From: Fragilaria radians
Taxonomy: Eukaryota; Bacillariophyta; Fragilariophyceae; Fragilariales; Fragilariaceae
Direction of reading: 5' to 3'
NCBI GenBank assembly: GCA_900642245.1
Contig: CAAAJI010000017.1
Coordinates: forward strand, 390,650-454,649
Length of the DNA stretch: 64,000 nucleotides
In this document: piece after piece, positions 33,837-44,954 of the stretch
Layout: every line of letters begins with the position of its first letter
Numbering within the stretch: the stretch's first letter is position 1
Program-made: the position numbers and the translations under genes
The notes under the pieces: generated by a model
Database searches by the model: none
Seen by the model: the letters and a program-made list of their open reading frames with translations, nothing else
Told to the model about the DNA's origin: nothing

Positions 33837-35387
33837 TCATATTATTGGAATAAGATTAAGCATAGTCCGCTTCACGTGTTCTTTGACTCCGATATCTTGG
33901 CAACCTTTGGAATAAGATATAAGACTTTGAAGAAATCCTCGATGAGTCACTAATTGCTTATGCGTTGTACGTGTAGCCGCAAGATTCAGAAGGGCTTTAA
34001 TTGCATATTCCCTGACGGAGGAGGTTTGTGCACGTGAATGTCCTACGAGTGACTGTAAAACGGGTTCTGACAATAACGCATTGCATAGACTCTCATCCCG
34101 AGAAAGAATCTCAATTGCACAAGTAATAGACTCTTTTGCCGCCGTAGATGAATAAGGAGACGAAAGGCCACAGCTGGCTACTATGTCTAAAAATTCTCCT
34201 TTCTCGATTATGGCATTACGATTTTCAGGATTTTGAACTTGTTCATGAAAAGCATAGGCTACTGCAGCTAAATGCGGACCTTTTGCCATTTCCATCAAAG
34301 TTTCTAGTATATCATTGTACATCGACACATCAGAACATACCTTTCCGACACAGAATGTATACGCTACAGTGGCTTCATCCCTTACACCGATGTTCTTGTC
34401 TTTCAGCGCAGCATCGCGAAGTCTGTCAAGAATGTCTGTGGACTGAACTAGCAATGGGACTATTCTGTCTCGAGCAATGAGCCGCAAGGCGCGCGCACTC
34501 CTTCGCCTGACCACTTCGTCGTCCGATTTAGTCAAAAGGTGGAGTAGCATTGTGAGAATAACTCCATCTCCGTGGAAAAGAAGTAGCATGCATGAATTAT
34601 AATCAAGAGATAGATTGCCAAGTGTGGATACCACATTTCTCAGTGTTTTCACATTTTGAGATTCGCGAGTACAAAGCTGAACTAAGACATTTAGAACACT
34701 GAAATGCTCTGCCATTGCTAAACGATTTGTTGGATGTAATGATAGATTTCGGAAACTTGCCGAAATTTTTTCCGAAGAGAGTTCTGAGAGATTGGAAATT
34801 CTTAGACTTGAAACCAATCTACTTACATGCTCCAAAAGGAGAGATCTATATTCCTCTGCAAAGTGTGAGATATTGTGAATGACACTTGTGGTATCATCTT
34901 TGACAAAGCTAGGAAGTCCATCATGTTCAAATGAGAAGGATATCACGTTCACGAAATCGGACGATTGGATTATTTTTATGGCTCCCTCTGGAGAGGCAGA
35001 GAACATTTTCCAAATCGATAGAACTCTGGAATCGATGTTTATCCTTTTCCAGGCTCTTTCCAACAAACGGAGAAGTTCGTTCCCTATCTGAGCAAAAGTA
35101 TCGATCCTAATAAGATCTCTACATTTCACCAGCGAAGAATCTATGGTCTGACAAACCAAGGCTATTTGATCTGATTCAGATTCAACAAGTACCGAACGAT
35201 TCAAAACGAATCCCAATTGAAGGCATAAGGCCTGAATTAATCCAGACTGAACGAGAATTGTAACATCTGACAGCGATAAGATTTCATTGAAAATTCGACA
35301 TCGTTGAAAAGAGGTTACTGCGCGGAAAACCTCCTCTATCACATTTTTAGAACAACACGTGGCTTCTCGAGATCTTTTGTAAGTCAT
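33837..35387 (-). CDS. Armadillo/HEAT-repeat protein
   Basis: Single exon, 516 residues from the first ATG. It is almost wholly alpha-helical repeats of about 42 residues; the clearest ARM units are LRNVVSTLGNLSLDYNSCML then DDEVVRRRSARALRLIA, KNIGVRDEATVAYTFCVGKV, and SSVREYAIKALLNLAATRTT. There is no signal peptide, membrane span or extra domain. ARM solenoids bind protein partners, so a scaffold or adaptor role is likely, but no specific subfamily (importin-alpha, catenin, UNC45) can be named. It is divergent from the small frame at 35744. Confidence 0.75.
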   Translation of the reverse strand: MTYKRSREATCCSKNVIEEVFRAVTSFQRCRIFNEILSLSDVTILVQSGLIQALCLQLGFVLNRSVLVESESDQIALVCQTIDSSLVKCRDLIRIDTFAQIGNELLRLLERAWKRINIDSRVLSIWKMFSASPEGAIKIIQSSDFVNVISFSFEHDGLPSFVKDDTTSVIHNISHFAEEYRSLLLEHVSRLVSSLRISNLSELSSEKISASFRNLSLHPTNRLAMAEHFSVLNVLVQLCTRESQNVKTLRNVVSTLGNLSLDYNSCMLLLFHGDGVILTMLLHLLTKSDDEVVRRRSARALRLIARDRIVPLLVQSTDILDRLRDAALKDKNIGVRDEATVAYTFCVGKVCSDVSMYNDILETLMEMAKGPHLAAVAYAFHEQVQNPENRNAIIEKGEFLDIVASCGLSSPYSSTAAKESITCAIEILSRDESLCNALLSEPVLQSLVGHSRAQTSSVREYAIKALLNLAATRTTHKQLVTHRGFLQSLISYSKGCQDIGVKEHVKRTMLNLIPII

Positions 35388-35743
35388 GGAAAAATAAAAA
35401 TGGGAAAAAGGTGAGAGGAAAGTTTGTTCATGTGAAATCCCTGATTTTGAAGCAACGGATTAAAACGTCCAATTCTGCAAAGTACTAGTAACTTAACTCT
35501 AGTTTTCATCCTATTACCCAAACCACACCAATAAAGTTAACATCAGCCGATTCCTGCGAATTGTCAATAGCGTTTCTGGCTTTCGGACGAAATTTGATCT
35601 TTCGTTAGTTCGGAAAATCGTTAGCGATTTGGGTAAGCACAAGTTCCGACACGCCTTCCCAATTATCTACATGTTAGTATCTAGCTGAGACCATTTCTGC
35701 TTTCAAACTAAGAAGATGTTATAACAGTTCTAAGGTAATAATT
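35388..35743. promoter_or_regulatory. Divergent intergenic region
   Basis: 356 bp upstream of both the ARM-repeat gene (-) and the small frame at 35744 (+). Presumed promoter DNA; no motif recognised. Confidence 0.35.
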
Positions 35744-36153
35744 ATGGGTATGTCACCCGCCCTGCCCTCCCTATCAAGTAAATCTTCAGATATTATGCAA
35801 GATTTAGAAGTTCTTGGACATTTGTGGGCTTGGTTGCAGAACCCATATATTACTAGAGGAAGAAGCAACATATCTGCGCTTGAAAAAGTTGGCATACTTT
35901 TTTCTATTACCAATTGTGCTAGAGAATTGTATGCCAATTACAACAATTCTTGGACTCAATGTTGCAGTAACGAAGAAATTACACATTTGTTAAAGAAAAC
36001 GCTACAAATATCCATGGTCAAGAGGATGACAATGATACTACCAATACGATGCACCAAGCTATTAAAACTTTTGAAAAGCTTGATGATACTTTTAAAGAAG
36101 TGCCCATGAACGATCTCCAAAATTATCATCCGATATCAATGAAAACTGAATAA
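35744..36153 (+). pseudogene. Small open frame with a probable frameshift, unknown product
   Basis: Reading from ATG 35744 gives MGMSPALPSLSS then a helical stretch (IMQDLEVLGHLWAWLQNPYI; ISALEKVGILFSITNCAREL) and stops at 36109 after turning low-complexity. A different frame is open from about 35968 to 36153 and reads coding-like (NIHGQEDDNDTTNTMHQA, then KTFEKLDDTFKEVPMNDL). A single frame change near 35990-36010 would join them. No splice pair of credible length does so. It may be a real small gene with a sequence error, or a decaying one. I do not recognise the family. Confidence 0.4.
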
Positions 36154-36328
36154 ACTATCATTTCCATTGCAAAGTGCTATTACATTGAAAATTCTGTAAT
36201 CGATCATGTTTTGATTTCTACTGCTTTCTCAATAACGTGGAACAATGATCTTTCATGTCTTGAAAGCATTGAACAACCAGGAAAGAAACTCAGTATTCTT
36301 GAATACAAGGAACAATGATGCTCTAAGC

Positions 36329-36908
36329 TGCTCTAAGAGTTTATACACATTGTAAATTATGATCTAAAAGGATATTTTTATCCTAGATCTCTTGTGAATC
36401 AATTTCAACATGTTTCCTTGACCACGTAGTCTCTTTAGCTTACGTGTTAGATTCAACACTTAACATTTAGACTTTGTGATCTTAGATTCACAACTTAGAT
36501 TCATCAATTGTTATACTTGATAGATTCCTGTTTGTTATCTAGGAATCTGTATTAGTTATTCCTACCGTATTGATATGACGGTCCTGAAAAGATATTAAAT
36601 GATCTTCTTCATTTAAAAGCAAAATTAAGCATCACTAAATCCATATAAGACTATGTCTTAATTGAATTTGTGGAAGGTATAGAAAGAATGGACACCTATG
36701 TGACCTGTTCTAGTTTTGGATGAGTAAATACAAGAATATTAATTCTACTATTATTTACTATGTACTAACAATAACTTTGGATGTCTCCAGTATCGGTACA
36801 CACACACATCTCTTAGCCTTAGTAATTTATTATAGTATTCTTAGACTGTATTGCTTACAACCTATAGTGTTAGGTATTATCTTAATGAACTTAATTCAAG
36901 GTATGTCA
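36329..36908 (-). mobile_element. Group B gypsy LTR (3' LTR of the minus-strand element)
   Basis: 580 bp, starts TGCTCTAAGAGT and ends GTATGTCA. It matches the split LTR at 21765-22958. Immediately to its right the minus strand has an AGGGGG purine tract (from 36911-36920), as expected for the polypurine tract next to a 3' LTR. No matching LTR is found at the other end (about 40.3 kb), so the element is 5'-truncated. Confidence 0.85.
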
Positions 36909-37117
36909 TTCGCCCCCTAAGATTATACATAACCTGGGGGTTTTATTGGAAAGGTGAGATTTGGCGGATATTAACTCGCTTAGTTGCAATTCCTTTTTGA
37001 ATCTGGACTGTGCCATTATTATATACCTGCGTTACTGGGTATGGTCCAGTACGAGGTGTTGAGAGTTTCTGAAGTATTCCGGGTGTCTCTAATAGAACTT
37101 GGTCTCCAACCTTATAT

Positions 37118-37978
37118 TCATGAGGAATTTGAATTTGTTTTCTTTTTTATTGGACTTATTGATAATGTCCTGCTTTCTTTTTGGATTCTATCCCAATTTG
37201 CCTTGAATGCAATATTGTGAATCATATCTCTGCCAAACACCAACTGACAAGGTGTTGCCTGTAGTGTTGTATGGTAGGTACTTCTAATAGCCCAGGCAGT
37301 AGATTGGAGGAAGTACTCAAAAGGATCATCTTCTTCTAAGTTTTTTTTATCTGAGCATATTATTGACAACCTTGTGGACTCGCTCAATGATTGCATTTGC
37401 TTGAGGATTNNNNNNNNNNNNNNNNNNNNNNNNNNNNNNNNNNNNNNNNNNNNNNNNNNNNNNNNNNNNNNNNNNNNNNNNNNNNNNNNNNNNNNNNNNN
37501 NNNNNNNNNNNNNNNNNNNNNNNNNNNNNNNNNNNNNNNNNNNNNNNNNNNNNNNNNNNNNNNNNNNNNNNNNNNNNNNNNNNNNNNNNNNNNNNNNNNN
37601 NNNNNNNNNNNNNNNNNNNNNNNNNNNNNNNNNNNNNNNNNNNNNNNNNNNNNNNNNNNNNNNNNNNNNNNNNNNNNNNNNNNNNNNNNNNNNNNNNNNN
37701 NNNNNNNNNNNNNNNNNNNNNNNNNNNNNNNNNNNNNNNNNNNNNNNNNNNNNNNNNNNNNNNNNNNNNNNNNNNNNNNNNNNNNNNNNNNNNNNNNNNN
37801 NNNNNNNNNNNNNNNNNNNNNNNNNNNNNNNNNNNNNNNNNNNNNNNNGTTCAGTACGAGTCTGTAATGGATGAAGTAAGTATTCAGGATACCAGGAGAG
37901 TACTCTTTGTCTTAAAGAATGAGGAATATATATTTTATCCTTTAAACATAGAAGGTCATAGCCTTCAATGTGGTGCAT
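37118..37978 (-). pseudogene. Gypsy integrase, interrupted by gap
   Basis: The start has the zinc-binding region (MHHIEGYDLLCLKDKIYIPH) and the end has the post-core region RSTYHTTLQATPCQLVFGRD. The catalytic DDE core falls in the 439 unknown bases (37410-37848) and cannot be assessed. Confidence 0.75.
37410..37848. other. Assembly gap (439 N) inside gypsy integrase
   Basis: A run of undetermined bases. The flanks are integrase sequence on both sides, so the missing bases are almost certainly part of the same element. Confidence 0.9.
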
Positions 37979-38789
37979 AGAGTGGTGGGGATTGAAATAA
38001 CCCTTTTTCTCTGAGTCCTTGGACTTTCATCTGCTCCTTAAAAATTAAAGCAGTATGCATGGGAAATTTGATGTTGCTAAATTCTGATTCAGAGAGAAAT
38101 GCTAAGACTTCCTCTTCCTGAATCTTTAGATCATCAAAGTCTAGTCTAGATAATGCATCTGCTACAACAGTTTTCTTTCCTGGGAGGTATTCAAATGATG
38201 CTCCATATTTTTCTAAGAGTAAAAGCCAGAGTAACACACGATCTGAAGCTTTTAACCCATTGAAGGTATTATTTTTATGGTCTGTAAAGACTATAATTGG
38301 ATATCCCAACAAGATCTTTTTATATTCTTTGCAGGTTTCAATAGTGGATAGCAACTCACGTTCTGTTGTGGTGTATCGTTTTTGGGCTGCATTAAGCTTA
38401 CCTGAAGAAAGCCATATGATGGGCTTTTTATCCTGCATAATTACTGCTCCCAGCTGATGATCAGATGCATCAGTGTATATGTGGAATGGCTTATCAAAAT
38501 CTGGGTATGCTAGAAGCACCTCAGTCTCAATAACCTTTTTGATTTTGTCAAATGCTTGTTGATGGCTTGGGAGCCATTCAAATCTAACATTGCTTGATGT
38601 GAGACTAGTCAAAGGAGCTAGTAACTCACTTCTGCAAAACCACATGTTGCGATAGTAGTTGACTATGCCAATAAAGCGGCGTAGCTCTTTCCTTGTTTTT
38701 GGAGCCTTAATCTTAAGAATGGCCTTTCCGGGTAATCCAGTAACCCAGATATTCAATCTGTTCAGCAAAGAAGTTTGATTTGGATGCAT
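37965..38789 (-). pseudogene. Gypsy RT end and RNase H
   Basis: Contains PKTRKELRRFIGIVNYYRNM (RT thumb/connection), the RNase H motif HIYTDASDHQLGAVIMQ, ERELLSTIETCKEYK, TDHKNNTF and VVADALSRLDF. It lies in a different frame from the upstream RT part, so the polyprotein is broken at about 38.75 kb. Confidence 0.85.
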
Positions 38790-39273
38790 TGACTCTCATA
38801 CCAGCAGTTGAGAGTCTTGCTAGTACCATCTCTAACTTAGTCAGGTGGTCTGCAAAGTTGCTATTTGTTAGAATTAACAAATCATCCAGATATGTCTTAA
38901 CATATTCCAAATCTTGGGTCAGTTTTGACATGACATTTTGGAAAACGTCTGGGGCAATTTTGATGCCCATGGGTAAGCGTTTGTACTTATATTTTCCCCA
39001 AGGAAATATATTTGTAAAAAGCTTTTGGGCATCCGTTTCCAATTTGATATGGTAGTACCCCATGTTCAAATCTAGAGCCGTGGCAAAGGTAAATCCTTCC
39101 ATGGATCTGATCATGTCCCCCATTTTTGGTATTGGGAATGGATGACGTTGAAGTAATGAATTGAGTTTTCTGAAATCAGAAACAACACTTATAGTTCCGT
39201 TCTTCTTGGCAGTTGCACATGGTGGTAATGCCCATTCCGAAGTATAATCTTCTTCAAGGACTCCAATGTCCAC
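38713..39273 (-). pseudogene. Gypsy reverse transcriptase core
   Basis: Shows VVSDFRKLNSLLQRHPFPIP, the LDLNMGYYHIKL block, the polymerase box YLDDLLIL, and EYLGYWITRKG. The FADD/YxDD position is YLDD. In-frame stops separate it from the protease upstream. Confidence 0.88.
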
Positions 39274-39405
39274 TAATCTTTCAATTTCCTTGCGCAGTTG
39301 CTGCTCTACTGATCTAGGAACAGTATAAAGCCGAGCGTGTTACTGGCTTAGATCCCGGATCTATCAAGTTTAGACTTATGGGAGACATGTTACTTGGAGT
39401 AATTG

Positions 39406-39981
39406 TCATTGTTCCTCTTCATTGAGGTTTTCACAAGCCTTGGTGACTTCTTCCAGAATTGCAGGTTTATATTCTGCATCTAGAATCTTGGTGGAACGAG
39501 AAATCTCAACCATAAGACTCTGAGGTTCATTTGCAGTCAAATAAATCTCAGTAATGGCCTTTTGAGAATTCAGAGAGCCTCTGTCTTTCATTGGGATTGT
39601 ATCAGTGTCCCATGTAACCGTTTTATCATTGAAATTGAGTAAAATACCTAATTTTCCAAGAAGATCCCGGCCAATGGTCATTCCATATGTGTCCGATGGC
39701 ATGGATCGGTCATGAACATGAAACTTCCAAATAATCTGTTTCTTGAGATTGAATTCTGGAAGCACAAAGCTTACCAATCCAGTTTTATCAGTTGTAAACT
39801 GACCATTCATTGTACTCCAAGTGGTTTTATTCTCTGTATTTTGTCTGATAATATCCTTGGATGCATAAGACTCAAGAGTTATGCTCCTACTAGAACCGGT
39901 ATCAGCCACTGCTTTAAGCACATGTTCCTCATGGTTGACCTTGAGGGTCACCACTAATTGTGGTTGGGTGAGAATTTTCAA
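39406..39981 (-). pseudogene. Gypsy retropepsin-like protease region
   Basis: The active-site motif AVADTGSSRSITLESY is present, followed by a flap-like region and MTIGRDLLGKLGI, typical of gypsy proteases. It stops just before RT. Confidence 0.8.
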
Positions 39982-40340
39982 CTAGTTTTATACTAGTTCT
40001 ACTGATAGTAGGGGGAAATAGAAAATACTCCTCCATTTCATCACTACTATTAGTTAGATTAATCTCAGTTGAGAGTAGGGACTCCGCCTTCCTCTTTTTG
40101 GGATTCTCTACCTTTTTGCAGGCTTTAACTGTTTTTCAAGGGAGTTAATCTTTTCAAAAAGAAAGGATAAGGCCGTTTTTCCCGGAACAGCCTTGGACCC
40201 ATGTTGGGCCTTTTTGTGCTGTTGGCCTTTGCAATTTCTCTGTAATCGGCCGTGTTGTGGTTATTTTTGTCACAATAATAACACCACATTTACGCTCTTA
40301 AGACGTCTTGGAATCGCAATGACATTAGGGCTGGAGCCAA

Positions 40341-41025
40341 CACAGCATTGTAAATGATGAAGATGACAGCAATTCAAAACCAGCACAGAACCTAATCAAT
40401 CAAGAGGGTGATGATGATAACAAAGAAAAAAGGCGAAAAGGGCAGTAAGTAAAGATACTGAGTACATAGGTTGGTCAATAATCACAAATTTGGATTTTTT
40501 AGAGCTTTCTTGGAATTCCTTTATACCTGCAAGTTCATTACCGCTTTTCTTACGTGAATTTTCTTACTCGTTCCTTCTTCAATGGCCATAACTTCAAAAA
40601 ACCTTTTTGGTGATGGCATTACAAATCGGTCTTGTAACTAAAGATGGAAAATTATATCCTTGGGTCAAAAACACAACCTTGTTCTAGTGAAATAGCGGAT
40701 GTCAACCCAGACAGAGCAGCATGCACAAATTTTAGATTACGAGACAACTTCCTTGAAGCAAAATAAAATAAGAAAGCACTCTAGCTTTAACTTAAATTCT
40801 GTCCCAAAGTTTCCCTGTTGCAACGTTTTTCCGTTGAATCGAGATGCTGTTTTGCCGATTTTTGAGGGATGACTTTATATATTTATATTTTGTATCACAA
40901 TGTAACATTTATATGGAGTTATATACATTTTTTTAGAGGTGAAATTTTTATTGAAGTTTAAACACGTATGAAAAATGAACAACTAAATGGAAACATGCAG
41001 TAGATGATTCAGACCGCACACAGCA
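40341..41025. other. Intergenic stretch at the truncated end of the group B element
   Basis: The gypsy similarity fades out near 40.34 kb. The remaining ~0.7 kb up to the gene at 41026 shows no motif. No LTR was found here. Confidence 0.45.
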
Positions 41026-41664
41026 TCATTTAAGATCGATGCGATGGGAGTCGAATTTTAAAAATGGAATCTCAAGATTCGCAGTATTGCTTCTCCACTT
41101 ACACAATGTAACAGCATATGGGTTAGTTTTGATAGCCTTACAATTCCAAGAGGAGGCTACAGCTGCTTCATCTGCGATAGCCATTTTCCGAGCAAATACT
41201 TTGGCATAGATGGTGTTTGTTTCGGAAATCAATTTCAATTTTTCAGCTAGCACACCAAATGGCAATGCCTTGTATCGCCCTTGGGCTTTTAGAACGAGTT
41301 CAATAGAGCGTTGCTGAAGTTCTTTCCGCTTTTGTCTTTCATCGTCATTGACCCATTTCTCGAGACCCCGACATGATTCGCCACACTTAGTCCACAACAT
41401 CAGCTTTAGTTGAATTTTATCCATTTCTACATCATTTAAGTTACACTTATCATTGAATATTTGGGTGGATCCTTTCAGGAGATGTGATCTTCCAGATAGG
41501 TGTAATTCTTTCGATAAAATCTTGCAATTGGTTTTCATAATTTTGAAATCGCCGTCAGAATACCATGTCACGTGGCCCTCATATTGAGATATGCAGGGAG
41601 TATTCATCGCTTCATAAACTGCAGTGATCAGAAAGTTTTCTTGAAATCTCACTCTCTTCATCAT
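41026..41664 (-). CDS. Unknown protein of a family common in diatoms (VRF...WYS.DF...RGLE)
   Basis: 212 residues from ATG 41664, which is the first ATG after an in-frame stop. Near the start it reads KRVRFQENFLITAVYEAMN then VTWYSDGDFKIMK; the middle has SCRGLEKWVNDDERQKRKEL and QRSIELVLKAQGRYKAL. This order (VRF, WYS-x-DF, RGLE plus a basic helix) is one I associate with a recurrent uncharacterised family in diatom genomes; the function is not known. No signal peptide or membrane span. An overlapping frame (41875-41612) precedes it and might contribute a 5' exon, though I see no good splice pair. It sits between two gypsy elements. Confidence 0.6.
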   Translation of the reverse strand: MMKRVRFQENFLITAVYEAMNTPCISQYEGHVTWYSDGDFKIMKTNCKILSKELHLSGRSHLLKGSTQIFNDKCNLNDVEMDKIQLKLMLWTKCGESCRGLEKWVNDDERQKRKELQQRSIELVLKAQGRYKALPFGVLAEKLKLISETNTIYAKVFARKMAIADEAAVASSWNCKAIKTNPYAVTLCKWRSNTANLEIPFLKFDSHRIDLK

Positions 41665-41875
41665 TCTCTACGTTGCTGTTCTCCGAATTTAGATTTTTTA
41701 TATTCTCAAAGAAATCAACGCGGAAATCACGGGATTGCATCATTTTTCTCGATTTCCAGCTCAGGTCTAAAGTTAAGAAAACCGGATCACAAGAACAATA
41801 ATTGGTTTTGTGCACCTCTTTAAGTAGAAAATTTGTGCCCATAGTCTTCTGAAGTTGAATTTTGAAGTCAGTCAT
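41612..41875 (-). other. Overlapping upstream open frame, possible 5' exon
   Basis: 87 codons in another frame, starting MTDFKIQLQKTMGTNF and becoming acidic (NSENSNVENDEESE) where it overlaps the next gene by 53 bp. It may be an upstream ORF, a 5' exon or chance. No motif recognised. Confidence 0.25.
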
Positions 41876-42437
41876 TCGTTGCCGCTTTTTTATTCAAGTA
41901 TAGTATTCAATTAGTGCGTTCAAAAGGAATCGGTCAATTTAGTAACATCAGATTTGTGTTATACAAGTCAGATTTGAGTCAGAAAGCAATGTTTTTCCAC
42001 ATCCGCTATGTGCCATAAAAAATTGATTTGATGATACTGAGATGTGCAATCCCAAGAATGATCGAAATGTTTTGTTAGCGTAAACATTAATTGCCCGCCC
42101 GGTTTCTCGGGTGTAAGGGAAAATAGTGTGTTTCGTTAACCAATGTAAAAATCTGAATGGACTAATGAAAAGCATAAATGCCCTTCATTAAGGGAAGTGA
42201 TTTGTTGATGTTAGCATTGACTTGGGGATAGAAATCTTTCTGAATCTAAAATCCGTATGGAGAACCAGGGAATGTAAGCTGGGGAAATTGTTGATGTTTC
42301 GTAAGCGTGGAATATTCTCTTGTTAAGGATAAACAGAATTCTTTTTCGCACTTACACGTTCTATCACGATCCTCTCACAGCTGCATTAGGATATTTCTCC
42401 CAGTTGTGGTTGCGACAGCCAAGTTGTTAATGAAATC
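41876..42437. other. Intergenic region, no gene seen
   Basis: About 560 bp between the unknown gene on the minus strand and a small plus-strand frame. Probably promoter DNA of one or both; no motif recognised. Confidence 0.4.
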
Positions 42438-42578
42438 ATGAATGAGCTGAAAGCACGGCAAATTAGACGAGGTGATAGCGTCCAAACCAAGCAACCCGAA
42501 CAAACGTTGGAGCGTCTTGATGAAATTGAATCCAAGCTTGATAAAATCATAGACTATTTACAGATTCAGCGATCATGA
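42438..42578 (+). CDS. Possible 46-residue coiled-coil microprotein or terminal exon
   Basis: MNELKARQIRRGDSVQ is followed by a heptad-like helix TLERLDEIESKLDKIIDYLQ and a stop. The same frame is open upstream to a TAG in GCATTAG at about 42385-42391, which could be an intron acceptor, so this may be the last exon of a longer gene whose earlier part I cannot place. Composition is unlike the transposon DNA on its right. No family recognised. Confidence 0.35.
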   Translation: MNELKARQIRRGDSVQTKQPEQTLERLDEIESKLDKIIDYLQIQRS

Positions 42579-42842
42579 AGCCGATGATTTGATCCTTATT
42601 CACTGATGTAAAGAATATCCTCAACTTCAAATTTGAGGTAGTACTTAAATCCTAATTCGTCCTTAAAAATCATCTGGATGGCACTCAAGATCCTGGAGCA
42701 GAAGACCCTAGTCAAGATGGAAAGGCATAGTACAGATTTACATATATGGCTCAGCTTGCATGAAAGAGTAGAAACAAGTTTTTGTAAACAATATAATCTT
42801 TTTGGTTCTAAACCTCTGTATTTCAATGCAGTCAACTGAAAT

Positions 42843-43031
42843 TGGTTTACCTTGTCTTAACCTGGAAGATGTAGGTAAGTGAAATAGATAAAAATGTAGA
42901 GATTAGAATAAAAATTATAAAGCAAAGAATATTAAGTTTAGACTAAACCTTCTCTTGGTAAAACTTGTTGTTTTAATTAACTGTTTATCTTTAACATGAT
43001 TAGTCTCGTGTCCTAGTCTTGATAGGATTCA
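42843..43031 (-). repeat. Left (3') LTR of group C element
   Basis: Shares GTCTTAAcCTGGAAGATGTAGGTAAGT, TGTAGAGATTAGA, CTTCTCTT and the end GTCCTAGTCTTGATAGGATTCA with the right copy, with many mismatches and indels, so the element is old. Bounds start TG and end CA. Confidence 0.75.
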
Positions 43032-43310
43032 TTTTATGTCATTTGCTTCTTCTAACGGTGCCATTACGTACGGAACGCATCTGTGTATAGACACGAGCTG
43101 AAAGTACATACCCTTTCGTATCATAAGGGTGCCATTGGAATGAACTCGTACTATTTGGTACGGTCCGTCTCGTTTTGGTCTTAACTTGTGTTGGCGTATC
43201 CCGCTGTCAAGCAATACTTGCTCAATGACCTTTTCTTTACTTTTCTTTGTGTGCATTGGCCTCTGAGGCATCTTGTTAGATAAATCAAAGGGCATTTCTC
43301 TTCCAAACAA
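43029..43310 (-). pseudogene. Integrase C-terminal domain (GPY/F-like) of group C element
   Basis: The frame contains FGREMPFDLSNKMPQRP, then LRPKRDGPYQIVRVHSNGTL, which is the GPY/F module of gypsy integrases, and ends near the left LTR. Upstream integrase sequence is broken by stops. Confidence 0.75.
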
Positions 43311-44449
43311 AATTTGTCCTGGTGTAGCATTTAGTATACCGTGTACAGCGCAAAGCCCAGTCGAAATTAGCTAATTTTTGCGACCATGAATCTTGATAAT
43401 CAAAAGCGTAGTCTTCGAGTTCATAAGATCGTAGCATGCTCCCTAAAATTTGGTGAAGGGTTTTACCAGCTGTTGTGATTTTATCCCATTGGAGTGTAAG
43501 AGTTATTGAAACTCTTTACCTAGGAATTCATTTCCATTGTCCCCAGTGCCCCTCTCTGAGTGTGGGTAACAACAAAACCATGTTTTGCAGTTCCTTTGGA
43601 TGTTTTTTCCCAGATTTCATCTACTTCAAACCAGCCAGTTGCTAGATCACGCATGATGATTGTTTGTAAAGAAAATTCCTTTTCAAATTTTGTTTTCGCT
43701 GCGTAAGGCCCAATTAAGTCAACACAGATTTTGTCTCAAGGGTTTGATCAATATCTTTTGAAGATAGACATCCTTATTTCTTACATGGATTTTTGCACCT
43801 TTGACATACACCATTGCAGAGCCCTGACCAAATCAGATGTGAACGTATTGTTCTTTCTGTTCGTTGAATACCTGGATGCTGTAAGGCAGTGTGGTACCAA
43901 CTGGATATTGGCTTCCTAAGTGCTTTAGGAATGATGATGTTCAGCTATAATTTGAGTATTCAATTGATAGTCTAAATCTTATAGACTCTTATCATCCAAG
44001 TTTTCATAAAGCTCAGCTATTTGCTTGGAGCTAGCAGTTGTTGATAACACTTCAGTGTCTAATCTGCTTAGAGCACCAGTTACTACATAGCATGGACCTC
44101 TGATCTACTCTATAGTTGGACTAAATTCTTCAATTGTCCAGTGTCATCTTTGTACGCACGGAGCTTTAAACACTGTATTCAATCTTAATAAATTTTCATT
44201 GTCCATATAGAACTTTGAGCATAGTTCTGAACTCATTTAGAGTTTCAACTATAGATATTGTTATTATTACGCTGTGTGTCAGTAGGCTTTCTACTGTAAA
44301 GCGCTAAAGGGTGTCTCTCTTGGCTTCTATCTAGTCATAGTTGTTAATCTGAGGCATCAGTATGTATGTCAAAGACTTTATTAAAGTCAGGGAATTTAAG
44401 TAAGGCATTTTCTGTAATGACCTTTTTAACATCCTGGAGGGTATTTTTT

Positions 44450-44935
44450 TAGCTTTGTTAAAGGTGTGAGTAGATGTGATCTTTGCTTCCACATATCACG
44501 GAAGTTGTTAACAAGAGCCAAGAATGAGTGCAATTGCTTTAAGGTCTTAGGCGCCTTGAGCTGTAATGTTGCTTCCACCTTGGAAAGAAGTGTGCAAATT
44601 CTGGCTGTCGTAACCAGAAAGCCTAAGCATTCAAACTCTTGTGTAGAAGGAGGACATTTTTCAATGTTTTTACAATTGCTGTGTCCAGCATACTTAAAGC
44701 TTGTTCTAAGTTTAAAGGTGTTCTTGGTAAGAACCCTTCATCTAGATATGCTCTCACAAAGTCAAGTCCAACCACCAGTTGGGATATTTTGCTTTGAAAA
44801 TATCAGGGGAGCTAGCAACTCCCATGGATAATAGCAAGTAGGAGTATGTCCCCCAACAAAAGACAAGTATGCATAGCTTTTGAGACTCACCCATGGTTAG
44901 GTCAATGGACGTTGCATGTTTGAGTGAAGGAATCA
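44450..44935 (-). pseudogene. Reverse transcriptase remnant of group C element
   Basis: Reading the minus strand across frames gives IDLTMG (RT block 2) and GTYSYLLLSMGVASSPDIFQ, the block before the YxDD motif. Several frame changes are needed. It is a dead copy. Confidence 0.65.
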
Positions 44936-44954
44936 GCCAGTACGGAATGCTGAT

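Larger units (their letters stand above)
36909..40340 (-). mobile_element. Ty3/gypsy retrotransposon, group B, inactive, containing an assembly gap
   Basis: Minus-strand order is gag zinc knuckle (about 40290-40250), protease, reverse transcriptase, RNase H and integrase, which is the Ty3/gypsy order. The knuckle reads CYYCDKNNHNTADY, with the final Cys changed to Tyr. The frames are broken by stops between protease and RT, by a frameshift plus small deletion between RT and RNase H (about 38713-38789), and by a gap in the integrase. No 5' LTR is present. Confidence 0.88.
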
